Shown here: in pieces, positions 46,950-56,709 of the stretch
Layout: each line of letters opens with the position of its first letter
Numbering within the stretch: position 1 is the first letter of the stretch
DNA from: Antedon mediterranea
Lineage: Eukaryota; Echinodermata; Crinoidea; Comatulida; Antedonidae
Assembly: GCF_964355755.1 (NCBI RefSeq)
Contig: NC_092673.1
Span: 5,831,001-5,895,000 of the forward strand
Reading direction: 5' to 3'
Length of the DNA stretch: 64,000 nucleotides
Translations under genes and position numbers: made by a program
Notes under the pieces: model-generated
Seen by the model: the letters and a program-made list of their open reading frames with translations, nothing else
Told to the model about the DNA's origin: nothing
The model's database searches: none

Positions 46950-49880
46950 CCGCGGTTTAATTATTACCATTGTTGCTAACGTTTTCCGTCTTCCGACATT
47001 ACGCTTTCCACAATTTGTTTCCATTTTTTTCTGTTTATGGCAGGATGGTTTTTTATTGTGTTAGTGTCTACTAGTCCTTGTAAGTCTTTCTTTATTTGAT
47101 TCATCCAGTTATTTCTTGGTCTTCCTACGGGTCGTTTTACTTTCCTGTTAGTTTCCTTCATTGTTTGTTTGATTGGGGTATCATCCGGTAATCTAATTAT
47201 GTGTCCATACCATTTTAGTCTCCTTCGTTTAATTCTTTTACTCCATTCTTCTTGTTTTGTTATCTCGTATATTTTCGTGTTACACACTCTATCTGTTAAT
47301 TTAATATCTATCATCTTTCGCAACATTTTCCTGTGATATATATCTATACTCTCTTGTAATTTTTTGTTTAGTACCCAGAGTTCACTGTTATATAAGAAAA
47401 TACTTGCTATGTATGCGTCAAACAAACGGGATTTCACGTCTATAGACATCGTTTTGTGTTCTAGCGACGACTTCAGCTTGTTATATGCCATAGCTGCTAG
47501 TGATTTTCTTCTTTTAATGTCTTTTTCTGTGTCCAAGTTACTACCGAGGTATTTGCATTCTTCCCATTTACTATCGGTGTTTCTTCCTATTAGGTATTCT
47601 TCTGTTTTACTTTCGTTTATCTTTAGATTGAATTCTGCTAATTTCTCTGTTACATTTTTCTTTATTTTAGTTATGTGTTCTTTTGAGTCGCTAATAAATG
47701 AAATGTCATCTGCATACTGCATCTGGATATTAAGCTGTTGTAGGGGTAGTGGTGTTGTGTTTGCTGATTCGAGTGCCTTTGCTAGGTATAGTGTGAACAG
47801 TATCGGAGACATACAGTCACCTTGTAGTACTCCTAGTGTAGTAGTAAACAATTTTCCTGTCTGTTTTCCAATTCGAACGCTTAATTTTACATTGTTTATC
47901 AAAACTTTCAACATGTGTAGTTCATCATCTTGTAATACATGTGTCAGTATGTCGAATAGAGTATTCCTCCGCACCGTGTCAAATGCACTGGTCATGTCAA
48001 GTAGTAGTAATATTATTTCGTAGTTAGATGACGCAATTGCCTTTTCTGCTAACATTTTGCATGTATGTACATGTTCGGTAGTGCTTCATCCTCTGCGATA
48101 CGCGGCCTGTGTTACAGGGACATGTTCATCTAATCTGTCGTTTATCCTATTTAGTAAGCATATTGCTAGCATTTTCCTAAGAACCGACAGTAGGATGATG
48201 GGTCGGATGTTTTTTGGTGGACCTTTTTTCTTGCCTGGTTTCGGTATTGGATGCAATATGCCTTCGTTGATTTCTTTAGGTATGTTTCCTGTTTTAGCTG
48301 TTTGGTTATATATTTCTGCTATGTGGTTAAAAACTTCTATAGGTGCATATTTTACCATTTCAGAGTATACTTGGTCACTTCCTGGGCTTTTATTATTTTT
48401 TAAGCATTTCGCTGCTTTGGCAACTTCATCACCTGTAAAGGGAGACTTCATTTCAATAGGTTTAATGTTTTCGTTTATAGGTTTTTCTTGTGATTTGTGA
48501 TAGACGTTTTCAAAGAAATTGCTAATTATTTCTACCTGCTCTTCTTCGTTTGTTGTTATACCGAACTCTGTTTCTACTACAAGTCTTTTATTTTCGTTAA
48601 GTTTTAGGTTTTTTACTGCTTGGTACATTCTTGTTAAGGATCATCTTTGAATTTTTCAATTTCAGCTATCTTTTCTTTTAGTGTATCTTCTTTTTCTTTA
48701 TTAAGTTCAGTATGAATATTCTTTATGATTTGATTTCTTTCTTTCCTAAGTTTTGTTTTCTTTGATTTGTCATTTGATGAATTTATGTCGCACCTCAACT
48801 GTTTCTGCTTCTTCGATAACTCTTGTATATATTTATTGTTTGATTTAGACTTTGCTTTCCTGTAACCAACCACTTCCAATGCTACATTCTGAAAGACTGT
48901 CGTTAATTTGGTCCATTTCTCTTGTGGTTCCAGGTCCTGGATGTTTACAGATTGTATACATCTCGATACCTTTCTTTGATATGTTTGTCTGTTTTGTTGT
49001 GCTTGAAGTTTTGACACATCTATTTGTTTGGTTTTCTTAGCGTTACTATTTAATTTATACCATTGTAGTGTTAAAGTTGTCTTGACTAATCTATGATCAG
49101 TGTATGTTCTCGTACCACTGTATGCTCTTGCGTTAGTGACTAGCTTCATGTGTGAATTCTTAACTAGAATGTTAATCGATCTGGTTTCTGTAGGGGTTGC
49201 GTCTGATCTCTCCACTCTTCTGATCGTTATGCTGATCGCGTCTCTGCGGGCATTCCCACGTAGTCCTATGTGACATTTTATGTTTAAACATGGTATTTGT
49301 TAGTACTAGATTATTTCTTAGTGCACATTCAACTAGCTGTGTTCCATTATTGTTTGTTTTTCCTTTACCATATCTTCCTACACATTGTGGGTAATCATGA
49401 TGGTTATACCCCGTTTTTGTATTCATATCTCCAGCTAATATTAGGATATCTCTGTTTTTTGCTTCATTTAATCTCTATCCCAAGGTTGTTGTTCACTATG
49501 TTCTAAAGTAGGTGCATATGCGCATACGAAAAGTACATTCCTGGGTTTTGGCCTACGCCTCGACCCAGGCTTACCTCCTCTACTTTCTATGTTGATTCGG
49601 GCTGTAATTACTCTCTCCGATATTTCCTTAAATTCTGCTTTAAAACTGCTCTCAACTAGAATTCCAACGCCATGTCTTGTGTTGTTTGCGGGTCCAGTGT
49701 AGAAGAAATCATATCTGCCTTTGTTATCGTCAGGCCTGATTTGAATGACATCGCTACCCGCCAGGTGGTGCGATTGGACCCCGAGAATGTCAAGCTTGTA
49801 TTTAGCTGCATCGCTGGCTAGTTCTCGTTTCTGAAAATCGCTTCTAATACCGCGAACATTTAAACTTCACTGTGTTTAAA
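46950..49880 (-). mobile_element. RTE-like LINE in gene 2's first coding intron, antisense
   Basis: Near full length. Minus-strand pieces: endonuclease (about 49860-49490, broken, e.g. DILGVQSHHLAGSDVIQI, TRHGVGILVESSF), 49426-49172 and 49215-48634 (linker part), RT 48628-46976 with NNKSPGSDQVYSEMVKY, DMTSAFDTVRR, GVLQGDCMSPILFTLYL, YADDISFISDS and C-terminus ELWVLNKKL ... KRPVGRPRNNWM. The RT is in one frame except for a TGA near 48090 where CGA is expected (YRRG*STTEHV). At least two frameshifts occur upstream. The 3' end lies within about 30 bp of gene 2's donor. Confidence 0.8.
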
Positions 49881-50242
49881 GACTTTCTACACCTTCCCAA
49901 ACACATCCTTAAAACATACACATAAATATTTGGAAACAAATAAAGTGTGGAAAAAGACTATTTGATGTTATTTTCCCTGATGTTATGTATAGTGCGGCGT
50001 CACCCAGCACTTCCGGAATACAATACTAATTATTACCAACAAACTCCTAAATGACATGACTCTATTTGTGGTAGATTATAACTTATTTCTCCTTGATTAT
50101 AGGTAATTGTCGTAACAAATTTTAATGCACGAATTTCATCATGTAGCTTGGATAAAAAAAAAATGTATGTGAACAAGCCAAGTACCTAAAATTCAGGTTC
50201 AGCATGAAAATCAGATAATTTATTTCTTTTATATCTTTAGAG
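49881..50242. other. Gene 2 intron, nothing recognised
   Basis: Remaining intron between the LINE's 5' end and the linker exon acceptor; no extra TRADD-N-like exon found. Confidence 0.5.
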
Positions 50243-50310
50243 CAAACTGACAGACAAGCTTCAACAAGTACTACTGCATCATTAGAACCACTTTACTCTA
50301 AAACAAAGGT
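50243..50310 (+). CDS. Gene 2 linker micro-exon
   Basis: 68 nt; acceptor tctttag, donor aag|gtatat. Reads QTDRQASTSTTAS and on to SKTK, phase 2 in, phase 0 out. Matches gene 3's linker in length and start. Confidence 0.7.
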
Positions 50311-50441
50311 ATATAGGCTTACACTAAATTTATCAAATCCAAATTTTCATTTTATGCTCAAAATAAAATATTAAACTTTGCTACTATACTAGTACAACCA
50401 AAACAATTCAAAATCATTAATTAATTAATTATGTTTCATAG

Positions 50442-51773
50442 ATGTCTGCTGAAACAGTGTTGAAGTTTGTTGACAAAAAAGGCCTTGAATGCTCAATCTG
50501 TCTACAAAGATTCACAAATCCAAAGACACTAAAGTGTCTTCATAATTACTGTCTTAACTGCCTGCAAGAATTGATGAAAGTAAATGGAAAGATACAATGT
50601 CCAAAATGCCGTCGGACATTTGATCTAAAATTTGATGATTTGAAAAATCTGAAGTGCAATGAAACAATACATTACCTAGTTGAATATGTTGAGAAGATTG
50701 AATCTGAAAAACCAGAAATCTGTTCAAGTTGTAATATTCAACCACAATACCATTGCTCTGATTGTGAAAGGTATTTGTGTTGGAAATGCATTGAACAGAA
50801 ATTTCCTGCACATAAAAAACATTCACTGTACACATTAGATTTAAATCGAGATCAAAGTCAACATTCACAACAATGTTCATATCATCCTGAAAAAACACGA
50901 GAATATTACTGCCTTACATGTAAACTTTCTGCATGTGAAGATTGCAAACCTATTCTCAGTTGTTTTAGAAATAAACATAAGGTGATCAGGGGTGCTGACA
51001 GCTGGCGTACTAGAGTGGCAAGACTATTTATATTCATTCTATCTTTTTTTCTAATTCTTTTGTTTGTATCCATTTGGCCAATTGAGGTACCAATGGAAAT
51101 GCAAAGAGCTCTGATTGACATTACTCCAACTGTAAATGAAACTATGAAAATAGCTGATGGCATTAAAGGAAAACTAAATGAAATATTAAATGTTATCACT
51201 AAAGAAAAATCAGAGTTAGAATCTAATTTGAAATTGAGCAGAAGAGCAATTGAGTTTCATGAGATTACAATTATCAGAAAGGTGAAAGAAGAAACTAAGG
51301 TAATGATGGCAAATCTTACACAAATGTATGAAGAACAAATCAAAGTTCTTGATAGTCATGATAAAAATATTAAAACAAATCTGACACAAGTGAACACACT
51401 AAAGGACTCTATAAAAAAAGCAATGAATAAACCAACACAAGCGGAAACTTTTGAATCATACCGGTCAACTATCACTGCTTTTAGTGATAAGGTTACAGCA
51501 GATGATCAATTGGAAAATATATTAATTCAAACAAGAAAGACACCAAAGTTTATTCCGTCTCAAAAGCTGGTTGAGTTGATGAATCATGAAGGTGTTGGTA
51601 AACTTATCACTGTTAGTGGTGTACACAAGGTTAATAAAGAAGATGAGAACATTTCAGTCACAAAAGGACAGTTATTTAGTGTGAGAGTATCAAGACTAGC
51701 AGAGAGTGATGTTGGTAAATTAACAGTCACACTAAGCAACTCATTAGGTGAGAAAGCAGAGTCATTGAATTAG
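50442..51773 (+). CDS. Gene 2 large exon, first frame: RING, B-boxes, coiled coil, filamin start
   Basis: 443 codons to a TAG. The RING is intact (CSIC, CLHNYC, CLNC, CPKC). B-box 1 and B-box 2 ligands are present. After B-box 2 there are 34 extra codons (about 50987-51088) including a very hydrophobic stretch (LFIFILSFFLILLFVSI) absent from genes 1 and 3; it may be an unspliced GT-AG mini-intron (about 50982-51086, 105 nt, no stop) or a real insertion. The coiled coil then resumes (TVNETMKIADGIKGKL). The acceptor ag abuts the ATG as in gene 1. Confidence 0.8.
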   Translation: MSAETVLKFVDKKGLECSICLQRFTNPKTLKCLHNYCLNCLQELMKVNGKIQCPKCRRTFDLKFDDLKNLKCNETIHYLVEYVEKIESEKPEICSSCNIQPQYHCSDCERYLCWKCIEQKFPAHKKHSLYTLDLNRDQSQHSQQCSYHPEKTREYYCLTCKLSACEDCKPILSCFRNKHKVIRGADSWRTRVARLFIFILSFFLILLFVSIWPIEVPMEMQRALIDITPTVNETMKIADGIKGKLNEILNVITKEKSELESNLKLSRRAIEFHEITIIRKVKEETKVMMANLTQMYEEQIKVLDSHDKNIKTNLTQVNTLKDSIKKAMNKPTQAETFESYRSTITAFSDKVTADDQLENILIQTRKTPKFIPSQKLVELMNHEGVGKLITVSGVHKVNKEDENISVTKGQLFSVRVSRLAESDVGKLTVTLSNSLGEKAESLN

Positions 51774-52717
51774 CTCACAGTAAGGGAGAGCACACGATAA
51801 CAGGTAGATGCAATTTGGAAGGAGATTGGCAGATGGATATCACTGATGGAGCTATGATACATGTCATAGGTTCACCAGTGAGTATCAAAGTGGAACCTAT
51901 TGGACTTGTACATACCATAAACAATATATCAGAGTATAAAGAATATAAGAAAACAGATAAAGTGACAGATGTAGTATTAGATACTGATGGATGTATGTTA
52001 GTGTCAAGCTACAGTAAAGATTTAATAAAGTTTGATCAATCGGGTTGTTTTGTTTCTAGGATACAAATACCTCAAAATGTTACAGTCAATTGCATGCATC
52101 AAATAGGCAATGATCGTCACTTTGTGTATAGTGACACAACAGAAAAATGTGTTATAATGTGTGATAATCAATATCATGAAATCCGAACATTTGGTAAAGG
52201 GGTATTAAAAAATCCATATGGAATAACGTTAAACCAAAAGAGCAGGATCTTATATGTAGCAGATTATGAATGTCACTGTGTGTTTAAATTCAATATTGAT
52301 GATGGTAGTCTACTGGGTACAATAGGTTCAAAAGGTAGTAAAGCAGGTCAAATGAAAAAACCATCAGATGTTACTTTAACAAAAGAAGGTCATGTGATTA
52401 TTGCTGATTTTGGAAATAGCAGAATACAAATGTTTGATGATAATGATAAGCTAATTAAGATCCTTGCAGGCTCTGGTAAAGAAGATGGTAAAGTCTTGGG
52501 TCCTCATGGTATAACCATAGATATGGATGGGAATATAATAGTATCCAGTAATCATAAACTACAACTATTTGATCAAAATGGTAAATTCCTTAAACGGATA
52601 GATACCAAAGATGATGGGTTGGATGTTCCAGGAGGGATTGCTGTAATTTCTAAAAGACCACGAAGAGTTGCAGTGGCAAACCATAAACCAAACAATGTAA
52701 AAATATTTAATTATTAA
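51762..52717 (+). CDS. Gene 2 large exon, second frame: filamin end and NHL repeats
   Basis: Shifted by one relative to the upstream frame. It opens with the filamin part equivalent to gene 1's ISGRCNMEGDWQMDI and runs through all NHL repeats (SYSKDLIKFDQSG, GITLNQKSRILYVADYE, IIADFGNSRIQMF) to the same C-terminal VKIFNY as gene 1. Selection seems to have kept it open, so the frameshift is young or not real. AATAAA lies about 15 bp after the stop (52731-52740). Confidence 0.75.
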
Positions 52718-52784
52718 ATAACTACAAAACAAATAAATAATACTACAACTTAAATTGTAGGCTTCCAAATAATTAAATAATTCC

Positions 52785-52990
52785 AGTTAAAAGAGTGGAG
52801 TTGTGGCTTCCACTCCAAGGGTCCTGGGTTCAAGTCCCGTCACATGTCAGGAATTTTTCTAAGGACAAAATTACAACTCCACTCCCAAAGACTTGTAATA
52901 AGACTTTGTTTATGTAATGAACCTCTGAGGGTCGGTCCCTAATGATCAGCAATTGCTGGATGGATAAAACAATATGGTAAAAAAAATGTA
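52785..52990 (+). repeat. tRNA-like SINE just downstream of gene 2
   Basis: Contains 'gtcctgggttcaagtcccgt' (B-box-like) after a hairpin gagtgga...tccactc, then a tail with 'tgaacctctgagggtcgg'. It lies about 70 bp after gene 2's stop and may form its 3' UTR. Not a folded tRNA. Confidence 0.5.
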
Positions 52991-53212
52991 GTATAAAAGA
53001 AACAAAAATCAGCTGACTTGAAGCATAATGTAAAAGCATTGTTTTATCTTAAATAGAATATTTCAAATAAAAATTGTACATTTCATAGTTTTTACTTATT
53101 TTATTGCTTTTGTTGTCAAGCAAGAAATGTATTTCAGATGTTTTATATGTTGAACTACTAAAGCTGTTCTATGTTATAGAAAAGGTAAAATTATCTACAA
53201 CTGTGAAACTTG

Positions 53213-54040
53213 TTGAAAGATATATTTTCCCCCTAAAAATTCACATTTTTTGTTGAATATTGCATTTCAATGACACATATAATAGTTGTTAACTTTGACT
53301 AAAAACTTGATCGAAAAAAAAAAATATTTACCTGAAAAAATGTAGTTTAAAGTCCTTAAATCCTTAAATTGTCTGTCAGACAATGGTTTTTGGTTAAAAT
53401 TAACAATTTCTTTTGTCTTTTAAAATATTTATTTTGTGTGGTTTGGGATTTTTTACAGAAGTGAATAAAATGGCCTATTTAGAGTCTGATTTTATTAAAT
53501 CCGGGATGATTCGGCGCACTTTTGGTGGGACGAAACATCCCACTTTGAGGGCAGAAATGTCTCACTTCTCACTCATATTCATTTTTTTTGGTATTTATCA
53601 AGTTTTTAAAGGTATTTAACAATCAATATTTTATAGATATTGACAATGTTGATATATTATATGAAATAAATTACTAAAAAAACCTAATTTTATATTCAAT
53701 TCATTACTTTGAAAACTTTGTTTTGTTTGTGCATTCACCAAGCGGCCAACAGAGGGCGTAACTTGTTTACATCGTTCGTGTGACTAAAAAATGATTATTT
53801 TCGACAATGTTTTCAAATTTTTTGCTTTATTGCATATTTATACCAAGTAATACCACCCCATAGTCCCTCTGAACATAAAGTTTGGAGAATAAAGCTTACT
53901 TTATGCTTATAAAATGCATATTAAAGCTGATAAATTTAAGTGTGCCGAATCGTCTTAGCACCGAATCGTCTTAGGGCCGAATCGTCCCGCTACCAGCCTA
54001 CTAATCTTCATTTTTCATGTTTTTGGGGGACAATACATCT
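53213..54040. mobile_element. TTAA-type MITE, copy 3 of 3 (long)
   Basis: Right end GACAATACATCT|TTAA at 54029-54044 is clean; the left end 'gaaagatatattttccccc' is diverged. Longer (about 830 bp) than its relatives at 19873 and 34831. Non-coding; contains 'ccgaatcgtc' repeats near 53945-53990. Confidence 0.55.
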
Positions 54041-54295
54041 TTAAACATAATAAATGTATATCACTATGGATAATAAAGAGATTCTCATAAACTAAAAGTC
54101 AATGAGTTGTAAAATTCATTTACTTATAAAACAATATATCGGTGTAATGTATTCAACATGGTCGTCTAGGTACAAGGTAAACAAATTACGTAAAAGTTGA
54201 CACTAGTAATAGTATTATAATAGAAGTTTAGCAATTGCCAAAATACATGTCATTTTAATCATTTTAACTTGCATTTTTAAGTTGATTTTCTTTTA

Positions 54296-56200
54296 CCGTA
54301 GTTCCTCGGGTATAATCCCACCTCGAGTATAATCCCACCCCCGACTTTACGATTACCTTCGCACGCAAGCATATCCCCGGGCAAAGTCCCAGTGTATAAT
54401 TTATCATTAGGAAAGAAGAGGTAGGCCTAGCTAGCTAGGCCGACGTCGATTTTTTTTAAAGAAATTCTCACCAAAAAATAGAGTAATTTCTCTGAATTCG
54501 GCTGACTTAAAACTCATCAAACATTGGCCATCGTAAAATTGAATACAACCTTAATATCATCGCCCCGATCTTCGCGTTCTGCACATCATGCATTCGCCGC
54601 ACACTCGCTCGCCGTGTACATTCTGCATGCCTTGTTTACACAACTGCATGCTTGATTACCATAAAAAAAAACACCGCCATCTATACTGACCGGACCAGTA
54701 CTGTAGTTCGTGTCACCATGGACCATACCTCCATAGTGTCACATGCAACAACATGCGATTTGCACAGAGCTCGAGCGTGGGGAATCGGGAGAGACGGAAA
54801 ACTCGTATGAGTTATGTCGATATTATTTAGGAAGCCAGGCCCAGATCACATTTTAGGGTATTTTTTAAGTAGAAATCTGGGAGAAAATTTAGGGTGTCAC
54901 GAAAGCTCAGACCACGAAAGCTCAGACCCCCTAAGACCTAAGATCACGAAAGCTAAGACCCAACACCTAAGATTACAAATACTAAGATATACTACAGCTT
55001 AAAAACAATACTTGTTTATCCATACATAATTTTAAACACAGTAGGTTTCATTTATTACCATAAATATAATTTAATACTACCGCAAAACATAGATAAACTC
55101 ACATTATTTTCGCCCGTTGAGTAAATGTATATTTTTTCTTTACAACAAACAAACTTGACGGGTTGTTTGTTGGTATATATTTACTCCATTGTGTTGCTTC
55201 AGAGAGGATGTTTTTCTTACGCACCTGCCTTTCTTGTATTTTGACTCCAAATTTGTTGACTAACTTTATCCTGAACACCACACTTTAAAATTAGGACTTA
55301 TAAGTACTTTCAGAAGGAGAAACACATAACAAATAAATAAATCCTTTAAATTGATGATTTTACAGGCGTGTTTCTTTGTATACTGTAATGTAACTCCTCG
55401 AGCTCCCCGCTCAATGTTTTTGTTTCTATGGAACGCCAAAAGAGCAACAATAATAGTACAAGTATAAAAACAGAAAGAAAACGAAACAAAAAAACTTTTA
55501 AGTTAAAATTTATTTGCCAGTATTTATTTCTTCGTACTTGCATGATTATACTATTATCATTACAATTTTAATTTTACATTGTTCCATCCACACTGTAGGT
55601 AGATGGACTCCACAGAGTTTTCAGCCCTCTATATAATTTTTGCTCTTTTGACGTTCCATAGAAACAAAAACATTGAACATGGCCCATGGGGTAGGCCTAC
55701 TGTACTGTGTAGGCTAGTCATTTTGTGTGCGAGAAAAACGTCTGTAAAATCATCAATTTAAAAATGTATTTGTTACTTTTTATGTGATTCTTTTTCATGA
55801 AAGTGCCAATTCTAAGGTTTGGTATTCAGAATAAATGTTGGGAGTTAAAATACAAGGCAGGTGCGAAAGATAAATATTTGTAATCTTAGGTGTTGGGTCT
55901 TAGCTTTCGTGATCTTAGGTCTTAGGGGGTCTGAGCTTTCGTGGTCTGAGCTTTCGTGACACCCAGAAAATTTATACAGTAGGCATAGACCAATTAGGCC
56001 GCCTAGGCCTAGATGACCTGGCAGTCTAATGTCTAGGCCTACATCGGAATATAGCTTTAGATAGCCTAAATCGTAGCCAAAAGAAATATTGTCATTTTCA
56101 GTAGTTCATGCACCGGGAAATCCCTGGGTATAGTCCCACCTCCCAAATTCGGGCAAATTTCACGTACAAAGGGGGTGGGATTATACCCGGGGAACTACGG
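54296..56200. mobile_element. pogo/Tigger-like TA-flanked element (outer)
   Basis: Ends CCGTAGTTCCTCGGGTATAA and the complement at 56171-56200, flanked by TA (54294-54295, 56201-56202). The end sequence and TA duplication resemble pogo/Tigger elements. A MULE-like element is inserted within it. No transposase frame found. Confidence 0.6.
54892..55964. mobile_element. MULE-like element with 10-bp target duplication (inner)
   Basis: Terminal inverted repeats of about 90 bp begin GGGTGTCACGAAAGCTCAGA. Flanks are identical: agaaaattta at 54882-54891 and at 55965-55974. Long repeats with a 9-10 bp duplication fit Mutator-like elements. A further inner inverted pair (about 55395-55450 and 55640-55690, 'tttttgtttctatgg') lies inside. 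No transposase found. Confidence 0.7.
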
Positions 56201-56202
56201 TA

Positions 56203-56709
56203 TTATAAAAAATCAAAGTGAATTTTTTCAACACAGTACCTCTAATTACAATTTAATCAAATTAAATAAATATTAAACACTAATATAATAGGAAAAGGTT
56301 TAGCAATTGCCAATATACAGTACATATTATTTTCAATCAATAATATATGTTACTTACAGTGTTCATATAATCTTGATAGAAGATGTCTTCGTACTGTTAA
56401 CTAGCATGCTACATGGTGCTAAAATTGGAGCTAGGCATAAATAAAAAAGGAAGTGTGAAAGTGACCTATATTCTAATATATTGTTTTAAGTAATGATAAA
56501 TGCAAAAGTTTACATAGCATTGTAAATATATATATAAGATCACAATGAGATTTATAATATAAATTGATAATATTAATTTCTTATGGCCTATCAATACATT
56601 TTTTGTATGTTATATTTCTTGTATTTTTAACTCTTTACCTATTAAAATACAGTTAACTTGTTTATCTCAGTAGATCTAAATAATATGCCAGAATCTGAAT
56701 CAGCCTGAC
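56203..56709. other. AT-rich gap, nothing recognised
   Basis: No gene or clear repeat. Confidence 0.35.

Larger units (their letters stand above)
46284..52717 (+). pseudogene. Gene 2: DED-like/TRIM-NHL fusion with frameshift
   Basis: Coding exons are 46284-46944 (DED-like; phase 1), 50243-50310 (linker; phase 0) and 50442 onward. The frame reads MAAYSQHN..., DED-like core DVPALNWFNELKRTG / ADVEILLDIAKITEE, linker QTDRQASTS, RING (all eight ligands at C17, C20, C32, H34, C37, C40, C53, C56 of the last exon), B-boxes, coiled coil, then stops at 51771-51773 in the filamin domain. Relative to genes 1 and 3, two extra nt (or one missing) between 51755 and 51766 shift the frame; the rest of the filamin domain and all NHL repeats continue open to 52717. 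As written the product would be 686 aa with no propeller. It could be a recent pseudogene, a truncated functional form, or an assembly error. Confidence 0.7.

Noticed and set aside
47364-48500. Plus-strand frames of 147-219 aa
   Set aside because: Shadows of the antisense RT frame at 46976-48628.
51748-51780. A mini-intron explaining the gene 2 frameshift
   Set aside because: A GT-AG reading (gtgaga ... ttag or cacag) would be only about 30 nt, too short to splice, and the same ggtgag is coding in genes 1 and 3.
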